A DNA stretch of 64,000 nt from Algoriphagus pacificus. Lineage in GTDB: Bacteria; Bacteroidota; Bacteroidia; Cytophagales; Cyclobacteriaceae. How positions within the stretch are numbered: the stretch's first letter is position 1; every line of letters begins with the position of its first letter. A model generated the notes under the pieces. That model was not told where the DNA came from. It worked only from the letters and a program-made list of their open reading frames with translations, and did not search any database. Position numbers and translations under genes: made by a program. This document shows, piece after piece, positions 8,801 through 18,916 of this stretch. The stretch covers positions 979,859 through 1,043,858 of the forward strand of contig NZ_JAFKCU010000002.1 in the NCBI RefSeq assembly GCF_017254845.1. The letters run 5' to 3'.

Positions 8801-10117
8801 ATGCCCTTTTTTTTACGTATTTCTTTCATCACCTTATTTCTAGGCTTCACTTTAAGTCTTTCTGCTCAGCAACTTGTGACCAAAAGGTCTGCATTTTATG
8901 TGATGGCTGGAACTTCGGGTGCCAAATTGAGGCAACTTGACCAGCTGCTGGAGGATAGGGGATTGACGGGGTTGAGAAATAAATACCATACGATTGGTTT
9001 GGGATATCAGGCCCGTTACAATGATTTTGTAATTGGAATGGAATTGTACCACAACAGGGGATCAAAAAGTGAATTTGATGATTATGCTTTGAACTACAGG
9101 ACTTCCAGAGCTTTGCTTAATGTGGGGTATGCTTTTATAGAGGAGTCCAAATTCCAATTGATTCATTACATGTCGATTGGAGCAGGTTTTTTGAACTTCC
9201 AGATGTTGCCAAAGCATCATACAGACAACTTAGACGCTTTTTTATCAGATCCCGCTGAGGGATTTTTACTTCGGAAAAAAGACATCCAAAAAGGCTCACA
9301 ATATTATGGCAACCTATTGACCGAAACTGGTTTTCAACTGAGTTACGATTTTGATTTGCCAGGAAGAAAAGAAGCATTGGAAATATTGCTTAAGCTTGGT
9401 TATTCTTTCAGTCCTTTTGAGGGAAAATGGAATCTAAATGGAGTTTCATTTGACAATGCCCAAAGTGGAGCTTTTGTCAGAGTTGGAGCTGGTTTGACTT
9501 TGCCGGATAGAAATTTCTTTTACAAAGACGCAACAGTTGGTATTTACCTCCTGAGAGGGATCCATTTTACCTCACCAGATCGATTCAATGAGAAATTAGA
9601 AGAAGCTGGTTTAAATCCTTTGGATGGATCACCTTCGAATTGGGGATTGAGAATCTTGGGAGAAACCGGGTCCTTTTTATACGGAGCGGATATCTTCAAT
9701 TTGGCGATGAGTGGTTCTGCCAATAATCTCAGAAACCATTCACTAAATAGCCTTCGTGTTTATGGAAATATGGGGATGAAATTTATCCAGTTTAAAAATA
9801 TTGCAATCGGTGGATTGGCTGGCTTTGGATATGGAAATATCAGATATACATTGTCGAAAAAAGACAAACCAGATTTTCCAGAATTGTTCGAAGAAAGAAA
9901 GTTTGACGGATACCTCAAAAACAGTGGTTTGATGGCTAAACCAGAGCTCTTTGTCGAGTATGGAATCCCAATGGGAAAAAGGAATCTTTTCGATCTGGTT
10001 TTAAATACCTCTGTAGGCTACGAACTTCCTTTAGCAAACTATAAATTAGGTGATTTGAGCATGTCAAGTTACATGGCTGCTCCTTATTTAAGTTTTGGAA
10101 TAGGCTTGAGGCCTTAA
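8801..10117 (+). CDS. Predicted outer-membrane protein with internal duplication
   Basis: This 438-aa protein has a cleavable signal peptide ending near SLSAQQ. Its mature part consists of alternating aromatic/glycine strands typical of outer-membrane barrels. It splits into two similar halves (about residues 35-225 and 235-438). Each half has a helix-like start (QLLEDRGL, KLEEAGL), a glycine/aromatic strand series and a late matching pair (LPGRKEALEILLKLGYSFSP, MGKRNLFDLVLNTSVGYELP). I do not recognise the family. It follows the hybrid kinase by 58 bases in the same direction and may share its transcript. Confidence 0.65.
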   Translation: MPFFLRISFITLFLGFTLSLSAQQLVTKRSAFYVMAGTSGAKLRQLDQLLEDRGLTGLRNKYHTIGLGYQARYNDFVIGMELYHNRGSKSEFDDYALNYRTSRALLNVGYAFIEESKFQLIHYMSIGAGFLNFQMLPKHHTDNLDAFLSDPAEGFLLRKKDIQKGSQYYGNLLTETGFQLSYDFDLPGRKEALEILLKLGYSFSPFEGKWNLNGVSFDNAQSGAFVRVGAGLTLPDRNFFYKDATVGIYLLRGIHFTSPDRFNEKLEEAGLNPLDGSPSNWGLRILGETGSFLYGADIFNLAMSGSANNLRNHSLNSLRVYGNMGMKFIQFKNIAIGGLAGFGYGNIRYTLSKKDKPDFPELFEERKFDGYLKNSGLMAKPELFVEYGIPMGKRNLFDLVLNTSVGYELPLANYKLGDLSMSSYMAAPYLSFGIGLRP

Positions 10118-10189
10118 TACTTTTTTAAGATTAGCTCCTTTTACTTGTCAAATTTGCGCTATCCCACTGTTTTATTGGTAAAATGATAT

Positions 10190-10197
10190 TACCTTTG
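10190..10197 (+). promoter_or_regulatory. Promoter -7 element of the met operon
   Basis: TACCTTTG matches the Bacteroidota -7 consensus TAnnTTTG exactly and sits five bases before the first base-paired arm of the SAM riboswitch, where transcription would be expected to begin. The -33 element is poor: only a TG-containing tract lies near 10166-10170. Confidence 0.5.
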
Positions 10198-10201
10198 GTC
10201 A

Positions 10202-10300
10202 GCTTATCGAGAAAGACCGAGGGAAGGGCCCGACGACGTCTTAGCAACCTGAACCAAGGTGCTAATTCCCATCCCGAAATTTCGGGAACAGATGAGCGGA
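10202..10300 (+). promoter_or_regulatory. SAM-I (S-box) riboswitch
   Basis: The conserved S-box core is present in order: CTTATC of P1 (10203-10208), GAGGGA and GGCCCGACGA, TTAGCAACC, AAGGTGCTAATTCC, and the closing GATGAG (10291-10296), which pairs with the first arm. The variable P4-like hairpin is ATCCCGAAATTTCGGGA. SAM binding is expected to repress the downstream metH/metF genes. No clear terminator stem plus T-run follows, so the switch may act on translation or through the alternative pairing offered by the repeated GATGAG at 10291-10296 and GGATGAG at 10298-10304. Confidence 0.93.
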
Positions 10301-10357
10301 TGAGTCTTTGTACTTTTTTCCGTGGTTTGCTCGATAGGTTATAGATTAAAACTGACG

Positions 10358-11410
10358 ATGCAAAACAGAACAGAACTCTTACTTCAGCAAATTTCAAATC
10401 GTATCTTGATTCTTGATGGTGCCATGGGTACCATGATTCAGCGATATACGCTGACAGAAGAGGATTTTAGAACTCCAGAGCTTGCCGATCACCCCAAATC
10501 CTTGAAGGGAAACAATGATTTGCTGTCTTTGAGCAGACCAGATATAATTCAGGCTATTCATAGAGAGTATTTTGAAGCTGGGGCTGATATTATCGAGACC
10601 AATACATTTTCAGGTACTACGATTGCACAGGAAGACTATGGTTTGGCGCATTTGGCGTATGCAATCAATTTTGAGTCGGCTAAACTAGCCAAAGCAGTAG
10701 CTGAAGAGTACTCGGCAAAAACTCCTGATAAACCACGTTTTGTAGCAGGTGCTATTGGCCCAACAAATCGAACAGCTTCTCTTTCTCCAGATGTAAATGA
10801 CCCTGGCTATAGAGCAATTACATTTGATCAATTGGCTACTGCTTATGCAGAGCAGGTGAGAGGTTTGTTGGATGGTGGGTCAGATATTTTATTGGTAGAA
10901 ACTATTTTCGATACCTTAAATGCAAAAGCGGCCTTGTATGCAATCCAAGATGTTTTTGAAGAAAGAAATATACCTTTAGATCCCAAAGATGGTGGGATTC
11001 CAATCATGATTTCCGGGACTATTACGGATGCCTCCGGAAGAACACTTTCCGGACAAACTACAGAAGCTTTCTTGATTTCCATTTCACATGTGCCTTTGCT
11101 TTCCGTTGGTTTAAATTGTGCTTTAGGGGCAAAGGAATTAAGACCTTACCTTAAAGTTTTGGCTCAAAAAGCACCATTTTATGTGAGTGCTTATCCTAAT
11201 GCAGGCCTGCCGAATGAGTTTGGGGCCTACGATCAAGGAGCAAATGAGATGGCGGATCAAGTCAGAGATTTTTTAAAAGAAGGAATGCTGAATATTCTTG
11301 GGGGCTGCTGTGGCACCACTCCAGAACATATTTCAGCATTGGCTAAGCTATCCGCAGGTTTTCAGCCAAGAAAAATTAATCAAGAAGAAGTAGAAGAAAC
11401 ACTGGACTGA
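10358..11410 (+). CDS. metH: Methionine synthase, homocysteine-binding subunit (split MetH N-part)
   Basis: This 350-aa protein is the Hcy/betaine methyltransferase barrel of cobalamin-dependent methionine synthase, which binds and activates homocysteine through zinc. The zinc ligands are visible: Cys254 in [13 protein letters not shown] and Cys317-Cys318 in [21 protein letters not shown] near the N-terminus is the family signature. I chose the ATG at 10358 ([11 protein letters not shown]); a GTG at 10322 would add 12 unrelated residues lying just after the riboswitch. The rest of MetH is a separate gene four bases downstream. Such splits are known in Bacteroidota, so this is not a frameshift: the C-part has its own ATG. 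Confidence 0.93.
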   Translation: MQNRTELLLQQISNRILILDGAMGTMIQRYTLTEEDFRTPELADHPKSLKGNNDLLSLSRPDIIQAIHREYFEAGADIIETNTFSGTTIAQEDYGLAHLAYAINFESAKLAKAVAEEYSAKTPDKPRFVAGAIGPTNRTASLSPDVNDPGYRAITFDQLATAYAEQVRGLLDGGSDILLVETIFDTLNAKAALYAIQDVFEERNIPLDPKDGGIPIMISGTITDASGRTLSGQTTEAFLISISHVPLLSVGLNCALGAKELRPYLKVLAQKAPFYVSAYPNAGLPNEFGAYDQGANEMADQVRDFLKEGMLNILGGCCGTTPEHISALAKLSAGFQPRKINQEEVEETLD

Positions 11411-11414
11411 GGCG

Positions 11415-14111
11415 ATGGAAAATAGAAATTACATGAAATTATCAGGGCTAGAGCCCTTGGTACTGACTCCTGAGATAAATTTTGTCAACATAGGTGAGCG
11501 AACCAATATTACTGGTTCCAAAAAATTTGCACGATTGATCCTAAATGGCCAATACGATGAGGCTTTAGAAGTCGCTTTGGATCAAGTTAGAGGGGGAGCA
11601 CAGGTACTTGATGTCTGCATGGATGAAGGTATGCTTGATGGCGAATTTGCCATGGTCAAGTATCTGAATCTTTTGGCTTCAGAACCTGAGATAAGCAGAA
11701 TTCCAATTATGATTGATAGCTCCAAATGGGCGATCATTTTGGCAGGTTTGAAATGCATCCAAGGCAAAGGCATCGTGAATTCAATCTCTCTCAAAAACGG
11801 AGAAGAGGAATTTATCCATCAGGCAAAAACTATTAAAAAGTTTGGCGCCGCGGTGGTTGTGATGGCTTTTGATGAAGATGGGCAAGCGGATACCTATGAG
11901 AGAAGAATAGAAATCTGCGAAAGGAGTTACCGAATTCTGGTTGATGTTGTAAAATTCAATCCACAGGATATCATTTTCGATCCAAATATTTTCCCAGTGG
12001 CAACAGGGATGGACGAGCACAAAAAGAATGCACTTGATTTTTTCCTAGCTACAAAATGGATCAAAGAAAATCTTCCTGGAGCCAAAGTTAGTGGAGGTGT
12101 AAGTAATGTCAGCTTTTCATTTAGAGGAAACAATCCTGTAAGGGAAGCGATGCATGCAGCATTTTTATACCATGCCATCCATCATGGAATGGACATGGGG
12201 ATCGTCAATCCAACCATGCTGGAAGTGTATGATGATATCCCAAAAGACTTGCTAGAGCGCGTAGAAGATGTGTTGTTTGATAGGAGAGAGGATGCGACTG
12301 AGCGATTACTTGACTTTGCTGAGACGGTAAAATCATCTGGCAAAAAGGAAATTGTCAATGAAGCATGGAGATCCGATCCAGTTTCCAAAAGAATTGAACA
12401 TGCTTTGGTAAAAGGGATTTTGGATTTTATTGTTGAAGATACCGAAGAAGCCAGACAAGAACTTCAAAACCCTCTGAAGGTGATTGAAGGACCGTTGATG
12501 GATGGGATGAATGTGGTGGGGGACCTATTTGGAGAGGGAAAAATGTTTCTTCCTCAAGTGGTGAAGTCTGCCCGGGTGATGAAAAAGGCTGTGGCCTATT
12601 TAGAACCATTTATGCCTCTGCCTGAAGAAGGCCAAGAGGAGAGTTCCTTGAAAAAAATCCTGATGGCAACTGTCAAAGGGGATGTTCATGATATTGGAAA
12701 AAACATTGTAGGTGTTGTTTTGGCTTGCAATAGTTACCAGATCATTGATTTGGGTGTAATGGTGGATGCTCAGAGAATCATAGATGAAGCCATTAAAAAC
12801 AAGGTGGATATCATCGGATTGAGTGGTTTGATTACACCGTCATTGGATGAAATGGTCAATGTAGCTTCAGAAATGGAGCGACAGGGATTAAAGATTCCTT
12901 TATTGATTGGTGGAGCTACTACTTCCAGAATCCATACTGCGGTAAAAATAGACCCTGTCTATAGTGGAACTGTGGTGCATGTCACTGATGCGAGTAAATC
13001 AGTTCCAATTGCCGGAGAGGCAATTTCTGAGGAAACGAAGGAAACTTACCGCTTAAAAATCAAGGAGACTTATGCACAACTTCGAGTTGAACATGAATCC
13101 AAGCAGACCTTAAAGCAGCTAGTTTCCTACGAGGAAGCAAAGGCAAATCCTGTATCAATTGACTGGGAGAATTTCACACCTGTGAAACCAAAAACTCTAG
13201 GAAATACGGTTTTGGAAAACCTTGATCTCTCAATTTTAAGGAAATACATAGACTGGACTCCATTCTTTAGCACTTGGATGCTAAGTGGGAGATATCCAAA
13301 GATTTTAGAAGATCCGATAGTGGGTGGTGAGGCCAAAAAGCTTTTTGATGACGCAAATCAAATGTTAGATCGGCTGATTTCTGAAAAGTGGCTTTCTGCG
13401 AATGCAGTTTTTGGAATTTATCCTGTGAAAAGAGTGGAGGATGATGCTATGGTGCTGGATGAAAATGGAAATACCATTGACAAATTCCATTTCCTGCGTC
13501 AACAAGGCAAGAAAGGAAAAGGAGTTCCTAACCGATCTTTGGCGGATTATATCCATCCAGAAAAGGTGGACTTTCTTGGATGTTTTGCAGTGACAGCTGG
13601 TACTGGAATGGAAGCAAAATTGGCTGAATTCCAAGCTGCAGGAGATGATTACAACGATATTTTGTTTAAAGCTTTGGCAGATAGATTAGCTGAGGCAGCT
13701 GCAGAGTATGTTCATGAGATCGTCAGAAAGGATTATTGGGGCTATGCCTCTCAGGAGTCATTGGACAATGATTCATTAATTAGAGAAGAATATCTGGGGA
13801 TTCGTCCTGCGCCAGGCTATCCTGCTTGCCCAGAACATTCTGAGAAAATCACCATTTCAAAATTATTGGAAATGGAAAAAAATACCGGGATTCAACTTAC
13901 CTCTAGCTTTGCGATGTATCCGACCTCTTCAGTTTCTGGTTTCTATTTTGCCAACCCTGAAAGTAAATATTTTGGCCTTGGAAAAATCGGAGAAGATCAA
14001 GTGGCAAGCTATGCATCCAGAAAAGGCATCTCCTTAAAAGATGCAGAGAAATTGCTATCTCCAAATTTAGCTTATCAGCCCCAAATTAACCTCGCTACTC
14101 AACCTATATGA
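11415..14111 (+). CDS. metH: Methionine synthase, folate/B12/activation subunit (split MetH C-part)
   Basis: This 898-aa protein carries the remaining MetH modules in normal order: pterin-binding barrel (about 20-280, starting [14 protein letters not shown]), cobalamin cap (320-410), B12-binding Rossmann domain (415-560) with His425 of DVHDIGKN as lower cobalt ligand, and the SAM-binding activation domain (600-890) with R797[11 protein letters not shown]. It transfers the methyl group of 5-methyl-THF to homocysteine held by the N-part and can be reactivated by SAM plus a reductant. It is coupled to metF by a 4-base overlap and controlled by the SAM-I riboswitch upstream. Confidence 0.95.
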   Translation: MENRNYMKLSGLEPLVLTPEINFVNIGERTNITGSKKFARLILNGQYDEALEVALDQVRGGAQVLDVCMDEGMLDGEFAMVKYLNLLASEPEISRIPIMIDSSKWAIILAGLKCIQGKGIVNSISLKNGEEEFIHQAKTIKKFGAAVVVMAFDEDGQADTYERRIEICERSYRILVDVVKFNPQDIIFDPNIFPVATGMDEHKKNALDFFLATKWIKENLPGAKVSGGVSNVSFSFRGNNPVREAMHAAFLYHAIHHGMDMGIVNPTMLEVYDDIPKDLLERVEDVLFDRREDATERLLDFAETVKSSGKKEIVNEAWRSDPVSKRIEHALVKGILDFIVEDTEEARQELQNPLKVIEGPLMDGMNVVGDLFGEGKMFLPQVVKSARVMKKAVAYLEPFMPLPEEGQEESSLKKILMATVKGDVHDIGKNIVGVVLACNSYQIIDLGVMVDAQRIIDEAIKNKVDIIGLSGLITPSLDEMVNVASEMERQGLKIPLLIGGATTSRIHTAVKIDPVYSGTVVHVTDASKSVPIAGEAISEETKETYRLKIKETYAQLRVEHESKQTLKQLVSYEEAKANPVSIDWENFTPVKPKTLGNTVLENLDLSILRKYIDWTPFFSTWMLSGRYPKILEDPIVGGEAKKLFDDANQMLDRLISEKWLSANAVFGIYPVKRVEDDAMVLDENGNTIDKFHFLRQQGKKGKGVPNRSLADYIHPEKVDFLGCFAVTAGTGMEAKLAEFQAAGDDYNDILFKALADRLAEAAAEYVHEIVRKDYWGYASQESLDNDSLIREEYLGIRPAPGYPACPEHSEKITISKLLEMEKNTGIQLTSSFAMYPTSSVSGFYFANPESKYFGLGKIGEDQVASYASRKGISLKDAEKLLSPNLAYQPQINLATQPI

Positions 14112-15061
14112 AAATAACTGAACACCTGGAAAACGCGAAAGAAACGCTTTTTTCATTTGAAATTTTGCCTCCTCTAAAGGGACAAAGTCTGAAAGAATTG
14201 CTTGAAGGAATTTCTCCTTTAATGGAATTCAAGCCGCCATTTGTGGATGTGACATATCATAGAGAGGAATACATTTACAAAAAACATCCCAACGGGCTTT
14301 TAGAGAAAATCAGCACTAAAAAACGACCAGGAACGGTTGGGATCTGTGCTGCGATCATGAATAGGTTTCAGATTGATGCAGTCCCTCATTTGTTATGTGG
14401 AGGTTTCACCAAAGAAGAGACTGAAAACGCTTTGATTGACTTGAACTTCATTGGAGTTGAAAATGTATTGGCTTTGAGAGGAGATGCTCCCAAGACTGAA
14501 GGAAAGTTTATTCCCGAGCCAGATGGGCATCATTTCGCTAGCGAATTGGTAGAGCAGATCGTCAGGATGAATAATGGAAAGTACCTTCATGAAGAAACTG
14601 AGACTAGTTTCCATACAGACTTTTGTGTGGGAGTAGCAGGATATCCAGAAAAACATTTTGAAGCCCCTTCGATGAAGTTTGATCTGAAGAGACTGAAAGA
14701 AAAAGTTGACAAAGGAGCGGAATACGTTGTAACCCAAATGTTTTTTGACAATCAAAAGTATTTTGAGTTTGTCGATCAAGTAAGAGAAGCTGGAATCAAT
14801 GTTCCTATCATTCCAGGAATCAAACCAATCACAACAATTGGACAGATTACGATGTTGCCTAGGACTTTCTTTTTGGATCTTCCGGATGCTTTGATGGATG
14901 AGTTGGAAAAATGTAAAACAAATGCAGAAGTAAGAGAAGTGGGGATTGAATGGTCTATCAATCAGTGTAAAGAATTGGTTAAAGCAAAAGTGCCATCCTT
15001 ACACTTCTATACCATGAGCAAGGCTAGCACTACTTATGCAATTGCCAAGGAAGTATTTTAA
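14108..15061 (+). CDS. metF: 5,10-methylenetetrahydrofolate reductase
   Basis: This 317-aa FAD-dependent TIM-barrel enzyme reduces methylene-THF to methyl-THF, the methyl donor for MetH. Typical family features are FSFEILPP near the start, [22 protein letters not shown] and ADYV-like [12 protein letters not shown]. The ATG overlaps the metH stop in an ATGA arrangement, which implies translational coupling. It is the last gene of the riboswitch-controlled operon and is followed by a terminator. Confidence 0.95.
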   Translation: MKITEHLENAKETLFSFEILPPLKGQSLKELLEGISPLMEFKPPFVDVTYHREEYIYKKHPNGLLEKISTKKRPGTVGICAAIMNRFQIDAVPHLLCGGFTKEETENALIDLNFIGVENVLALRGDAPKTEGKFIPEPDGHHFASELVEQIVRMNNGKYLHEETETSFHTDFCVGVAGYPEKHFEAPSMKFDLKRLKEKVDKGAEYVVTQMFFDNQKYFEFVDQVREAGINVPIIPGIKPITTIGQITMLPRTFFLDLPDALMDELEKCKTNAEVREVGIEWSINQCKELVKAKVPSLHFYTMSKASTTYAIAKEVF

Positions 15062-15082
15062 AGTCTCCATTGCTTAAAAATA

Positions 15083-15112
15083 AAGAAACCCACCAAAATT
15101 GGCGGGTTTCTT
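15083..15112. terminator. Bidirectional terminator after metF
   Basis: AAGAAACCC-A-CCAA (15083-15096) pairs with TTGG-C-GGGTTTCTT (15099-15112), with one internal mismatch. The T-tract is stronger leftward (TTTATTTTTAAG), so it probably ends both metF and the convergent lipoprotein gene. Confidence 0.8.
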
Positions 15113-15134
15113 AGTTTAGAGGGGAATATGGTGA

Positions 15135-15656
15135 TTAATCCTTCTCTAACTCTATTCGAATTTCTTCGAATTTTTCTTTTGATTCTTTGTTTAGCTTTTC
15201 AAAGTTTTTTTCTAGCCAAGTAATACTTTCTTGGGTGGTTTCTTCAATATCCTCTAAGGTGTTTTTAGTACCTTTCTCGATATCTTCACTGGTTTTTTCC
15301 CACCATAGCTCCACATTTTTCATGTGCATGTCAGCAGTTTCCTCAAAAATCTGTTGTTCGTTTTTACCGTTTTCGACAATCATTTCATATCGATTTTCGA
15401 TCATTTCGATTTTTTCATCGTCGGCATTCAAGTCTTTATAAATTACTTCTGCTTTGGAATCCAAACTATCATAATGCTCATCGATAACAGTCCAATTATG
15501 GACAGGAACAATTTTTACTGCTGTTTCAAGGCTGTCTACATAATTCTCAAGATTTGAGGTTACTTCAATTCTGTCCTGCTCACTATATTCTTTTGTTTCG
15601 CAGGCAAAAACCGAGACTAAGGCAGCTCCGATTAATAAAGTTGATTTAGTTTTCAT
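15135..15656 (-). CDS. Small acidic, helical lipoprotein of unknown function
   Basis: This protein of about 173 aa begins at the ATG at 15656; a TTG two codons earlier is also in frame but unlikely. It has a lipoprotein signal (MKTKSTLLIGAALVSVFACE) with the lipidated Cys near residue 19. The mature part is strongly acidic and predicted helical, with repeated charged heptad-like stretches (EDIEKGTKNTLEDIEETT) that could form a coiled coil on the periplasmic side of a membrane. No family was recognised. It is a single gene. Confidence 0.65.
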   Translation of the reverse strand: MKTKSTLLIGAALVSVFACETKEYSEQDRIEVTSNLENYVDSLETAVKIVPVHNWTVIDEHYDSLDSKAEVIYKDLNADDEKIEMIENRYEMIVENGKNEQQIFEETADMHMKNVELWWEKTSEDIEKGTKNTLEDIEETTQESITWLEKNFEKLNKESKEKFEEIRIELEKD

Positions 15657-15943
15657 AGTCAATTGTGGTTGGTTTGTACTACAACTGTAACAATGAGCTT
15701 ACCAAAAAAGAACGCATTTAATCAGAAATGGGGAAATGTAGGCTAATAGGCTTTAATCGCAGATTTTTGCAGGAATAATTAGTTGATAAAATAATCTGAC
15801 TGATGGATCTCTCTATTTTTAGTAGGAATATTCTCCCCATATTATCCATAAAGTTCACAAAATTAACGAGTTGTATAAAAATGAATTGAGTAGGGGAGAT
15901 ACAGTTTTCTTGATTCTAATGTACTTCAAATAAAAGTGAAGGG

Positions 15944-16828
15944 ATGATTCCTTTTCCTTTTGTAATTTCAGGCATGATAAAGTTGATTGAATGTCCGAGG
16001 GATGCAATGCAGGGAATTCCCCATTTTATTGATACTGCCATCAAAGCAGCTTATATCAATCAATTATTGGAAGTGGGATTTGATACGATAGATTTTGGGA
16101 GTTTTGTAAGTCCAAAAGCAATCCCACAGATGAGAGATACGGAAGAAGTTTTGAGTTTACTGGATCTCCATCATTCCAAATCAAAACTATTAGCGATTGT
16201 AGCTAATCGAAGAGGGTCGGAGGATGCCTGCCTTTTTCCGGAAATTGATTATTTGGGTTTTCCGCTTTCAGTATCTGAGACTTTTCAGCAAAGAAATACC
16301 AATAAGTCGATCGCAGAAGCATTTGAGCTTGTTGAGGAAATACAAAATCTCTGTGAAGTAAAGGGTAAGACATTGGTTACATACCTCAGCATGGGATTTG
16401 GAAATCCTTATGGAGATCCTTATTCACCGGAAATGATTGCTGAATTTGTAGAAAAGCTCAAAGAATTAGGAATTAAAATCATCTCACTTTCAGATACCAT
16501 TGGAGTTGCAACTCCAGAATTGATTACCGAGTTATTTCAGGTTCAAACCAATTCATTTCCAGAGTTAGAGTTTGGAGCTCATTTGCATAGTACGATTGAC
16601 ACTATTTCTGAGAAAGTAGCAGCAGCAATCAAAGGAGGCTGTAACAGATTCGATGGTGCATTAAAGGGTTTTGGGGGTTGTCCAATGGCTAAAAATGAAC
16701 TTGTTGGAAACATGGCAACTGAGGTAATGATTGATACACTAGAAAAATCAGGTTATGAATTGGGATTGAATAAAAGAGAATTGAATGAAGCTATGAAACT
16801 TACCAATTTCGTATTTTTAGAAAGTTGA
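15944..16828 (+). CDS. Hydroxymethylglutaryl-CoA lyase-like protein
   Basis: This 294-aa TIM-barrel protein belongs to the HMGL-like family. Visible landmarks are IECPRDAMQG (in place of EVGPRDGLQ), GFDTIDFGSFVSP, ISLSDTIGVATPE and HLHSTIDT, with the divalent-metal ligands expected in the Asp of RDAMQG and the HLH motif. GCNRFDGALKGFGGCPMA carries the catalytic-loop Cys of HMG-CoA lyases. It should cleave HMG-CoA to acetoacetate and acetyl-CoA in leucine breakdown. Family conservation starts about MIKLIECPRD, so the inner ATG at 15974 may be the true start. A PepSY gene follows one base later. Confidence 0.8.
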   Translation: MIPFPFVISGMIKLIECPRDAMQGIPHFIDTAIKAAYINQLLEVGFDTIDFGSFVSPKAIPQMRDTEEVLSLLDLHHSKSKLLAIVANRRGSEDACLFPEIDYLGFPLSVSETFQQRNTNKSIAEAFELVEEIQNLCEVKGKTLVTYLSMGFGNPYGDPYSPEMIAEFVEKLKELGIKIISLSDTIGVATPELITELFQVQTNSFPELEFGAHLHSTIDTISEKVAAAIKGGCNRFDGALKGFGGCPMAKNELVGNMATEVMIDTLEKSGYELGLNKRELNEAMKLTNFVFLES

Positions 16829-16829
16829 A

Positions 16830-17381
16830 ATGAAAAATCCTGTTCAATCAAAAGTCAAAGCTTTAAGGCTCTATCGGATTTTTCACCGCTGGCTGGGAAT
16901 TCCACTGATCCTGTTTTTTTTCATTATTGGGATTACATCAATTCTATTGGCTTGGAAAAAGAAAGTTGAGCTTTTGCCTCCAACTTCTAAATCTCAGTCT
17001 GAATCAAAGGAACAATGGATCTTGCCATCTGAAATGATCCAAGTTGCACAGCATGCCATGGATAGTCTAGGGGAATCAAATGAAGTGGATAGAATAGATA
17101 TAAGACCAGATAAAGGAATTGCGAAGGTTACCTTTAAAACTCATTTCTCGGAAGTTCAAGTAGATGGCTTTAGCGGTAAAATCCTTTCTATTGACACTCG
17201 CCATTCTGATTGGATTGAAAAGGTACACGATGGAAGCATCATTGATTTTTATGTTGATTCTGATGAGACTTCTAAACTTATATATTCATCCTTGACATCC
17301 ATCGGATTGATTTTGATGAGTATCAGCGGTTTCTATTTATGGTATTTTCCCAAAAAAATCAGGAAGCTCAAGCAATCCTAA
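16830..17381 (+). CDS. PepSY-associated transmembrane protein
   Basis: This 183-aa protein has an N-terminal membrane helix (about 20-45) after a basic RLYRIFHRWLGIP stretch, a periplasmic PepSY-like segment with VDGFSGKILSIDTRHSDW, and a second membrane helix near 153-172 followed by a short basic tail. Such short PepSY-TM proteins are often linked to iron uptake or reductase-like functions, but no substrate can be assigned. It starts one base after the HMG-CoA lyase-like gene. Its stop codon overlaps that of convergent dprA by three bases. Confidence 0.7.
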   Translation: MKNPVQSKVKALRLYRIFHRWLGIPLILFFFIIGITSILLAWKKKVELLPPTSKSQSESKEQWILPSEMIQVAQHAMDSLGESNEVDRIDIRPDKGIAKVTFKTHFSEVQVDGFSGKILSIDTRHSDWIEKVHDGSIIDFYVDSDETSKLIYSSLTSIGLILMSISGFYLWYFPKKIRKLKQS

Positions 17382-18496
17382 GTCAGCAAAGTATATTTTT
17401 TCCCAGGAAGTGATTTTACTATTCCTTCGAATTCTAATGATAGTAATTTAGAGGAAAGCAATCCTAAGGGAATGTCAGTTTGAATGGAAATTTGGTCGAT
17501 TTCTGCCGTTCCTTTCTCAATTAGCAATTGCAAAATTTTTACCTCTTCTGCTTCCCTATTCGATAAATCCAAAGTAGGTTTCTTGATTTTAACCTCACCC
17601 GGTTTGCTCCAAAACAAAGCTTCTGCTATGTCATTTGGTCCCGTATAAATGGATGCTTTCATTCGTTTGATCAATTGATTGCACCCTTCACTATATGGTG
17701 ATTGTAAATTTCCAGGCACTGCAAAAACTTCTTTGTCATAGGAGAAGGCAATTTCAGCTGTGATCAAAGCGCCACCTTTTTCAGCGGCCTCTACTACTAT
17801 CAAAGCATCTGATAATGCTGCAATAATCCGGTTTCTAGCAGGAAAATTACCTGGAGTCATGCTTGATCCTGGCGCATATTCACTGATTATTGCTCCGTTT
17901 GGAAGCATCGCTTCAGCAGTTTTCTTATGGGCAGACGGATAGATTTGACCAATAGGCGAACCCATGATTGCAAGTGTGGGAAGATTTGCTTGGAGTGCAG
18001 CTCGATGTGCTTCGATGTCGATGCCATAAGCTAAACCAGAGATGATTGTGGGTTGGTAAATGGCTAAATCCTCAATGATTTTGCGGGTGGCTGCCTTACC
18101 GTATGAAGTAGCACTTCTAGTCCCTACAATTCCCACCGTTCTTTCCATTGTGAAATCCGGATTTCCTTGGTAGAAAAGTAGAGCAGGGCTATCTTCTTGA
18201 GCTTTTAATCTGCTGGGAAAATTAGGATGAATAGAACTTGTGATTTTATAGCCTTTAGCATCACATAATTCTATCAGTTCATCGGCCTTTCTCAGCAAAG
18301 AATCTTTTTGATTTCTTAGCGCTAATAGTTTTTCTCCGACTTTTGGGGTTTTAGCTGCTTTTCCTTTCGGTAGTTCAAAAAATCTTTGGGCTGATCCCGT
18401 GTAAGCAATAATAGCTTTGAAAATACCTGGTCCAATTTTAGGAGCCGACCAGAGAGCCACAAAATATCTTAGCTCCTCATGTGTTGGATTTTGCAT
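17378..18496 (-). CDS. dprA: DNA-processing protein DprA
   Basis: This 372-aa protein has an N-terminal helix-hairpin-like region, a Rossmann-type DNA_processg_A domain (about 85-290) and a C-terminal winged helix. Motifs are VGTRSATSYGKAA, ISGLAYGIDIEAHRAAL, GSPIGQIYPSAHKK, NFPARNRIIAALSDALIVVE and KGGALITAE. DprA binds incoming single-stranded DNA and loads RecA during natural transformation. The usual GxGID of the family reads GSPIG here, a small deviation. It overlaps the upstream MerR gene by 20 bases, so the two are translated from one message. Confidence 0.92.
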   Translation of the reverse strand: MQNPTHEELRYFVALWSAPKIGPGIFKAIIAYTGSAQRFFELPKGKAAKTPKVGEKLLALRNQKDSLLRKADELIELCDAKGYKITSSIHPNFPSRLKAQEDSPALLFYQGNPDFTMERTVGIVGTRSATSYGKAATRKIIEDLAIYQPTIISGLAYGIDIEAHRAALQANLPTLAIMGSPIGQIYPSAHKKTAEAMLPNGAIISEYAPGSSMTPGNFPARNRIIAALSDALIVVEAAEKGGALITAEIAFSYDKEVFAVPGNLQSPYSEGCNQLIKRMKASIYTGPNDIAEALFWSKPGEVKIKKPTLDLSNREAEEVKILQLLIEKGTAEIDQISIQTDIPLGLLSSKLLSLEFEGIVKSLPGKKYTLLT

Positions 18497-18830
18497 TGAA
18501 TTCTTCCCGGATATTGATTAAAAAATCTTTGATCTGCTGAAGTTTCTGAACCGCAGCAACTTTGTCAAAACCTTGTTCTTTTCCGGATTTAATTACATCC
18601 TGTGCACCTTGAAGAGTGTATCCTTTTTCTTTGACGAGATGGTAGATGTAGCGAATCTTTTCTATGTCATCTTTTACATAGCGACGATTTCCCTTCTTAT
18701 CTTTTTTGGGATGAATGATATCAAATTCTCCCTCCCAATAGCGGATTAAAGATGGAGCAACCTTAAACATTTGTGCTACTTCCCCAATGGAATAGTATTT
18801 TTTCTCTATTTCTCGTTCTTTGTACGGCAC
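18477..18830 (-). CDS. MerR family transcriptional regulator
   Basis: This 117-aa protein begins with a GTG at 18830; no ATG is available ahead of the DNA-binding domain. The winged helix-turn-helix is clear: YYSIGEVAQMFKVAPSLIRYWE followed by the wing RRYVKDDIEKI. A short helical stretch (about 75-112) should form the dimer interface. There is no Cys-based metal site and no effector domain, so the inducer is unknown. Small MerR proteins of this type sit near dprA or DNA-uptake genes in Bacteroidota. Any link to competence is inferred from position only. Confidence 0.85.
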   Translation of the reverse strand: MPYKEREIEKKYYSIGEVAQMFKVAPSLIRYWEGEFDIIHPKKDKKGNRRYVKDDIEKIRYIYHLVKEKGYTLQGAQDVIKSGKEQGFDKVAAVQKLQQIKDFLINIREEFNAKSNT

Positions 18831-18916
18831 TTTTAAAAATGGTTTAACACTAAATTAATCAATTTGGTAAACAATAAATCAGCTTCTAAGGAAGGTTTAG
18901 AAAAAAAACGGAAAAT

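Noticed and set aside
10131-10397. Leftward 88-aa frame over the metH leader
   Set aside because: It covers the SAM-I riboswitch antisense; the RNA structure explains the conserved sequence.
13801-14111. Split metH as a frameshifted pseudogene
   Set aside because: The two parts are complete domain sets with separate starts, keep all key residues, and such splits are known in the phylum.
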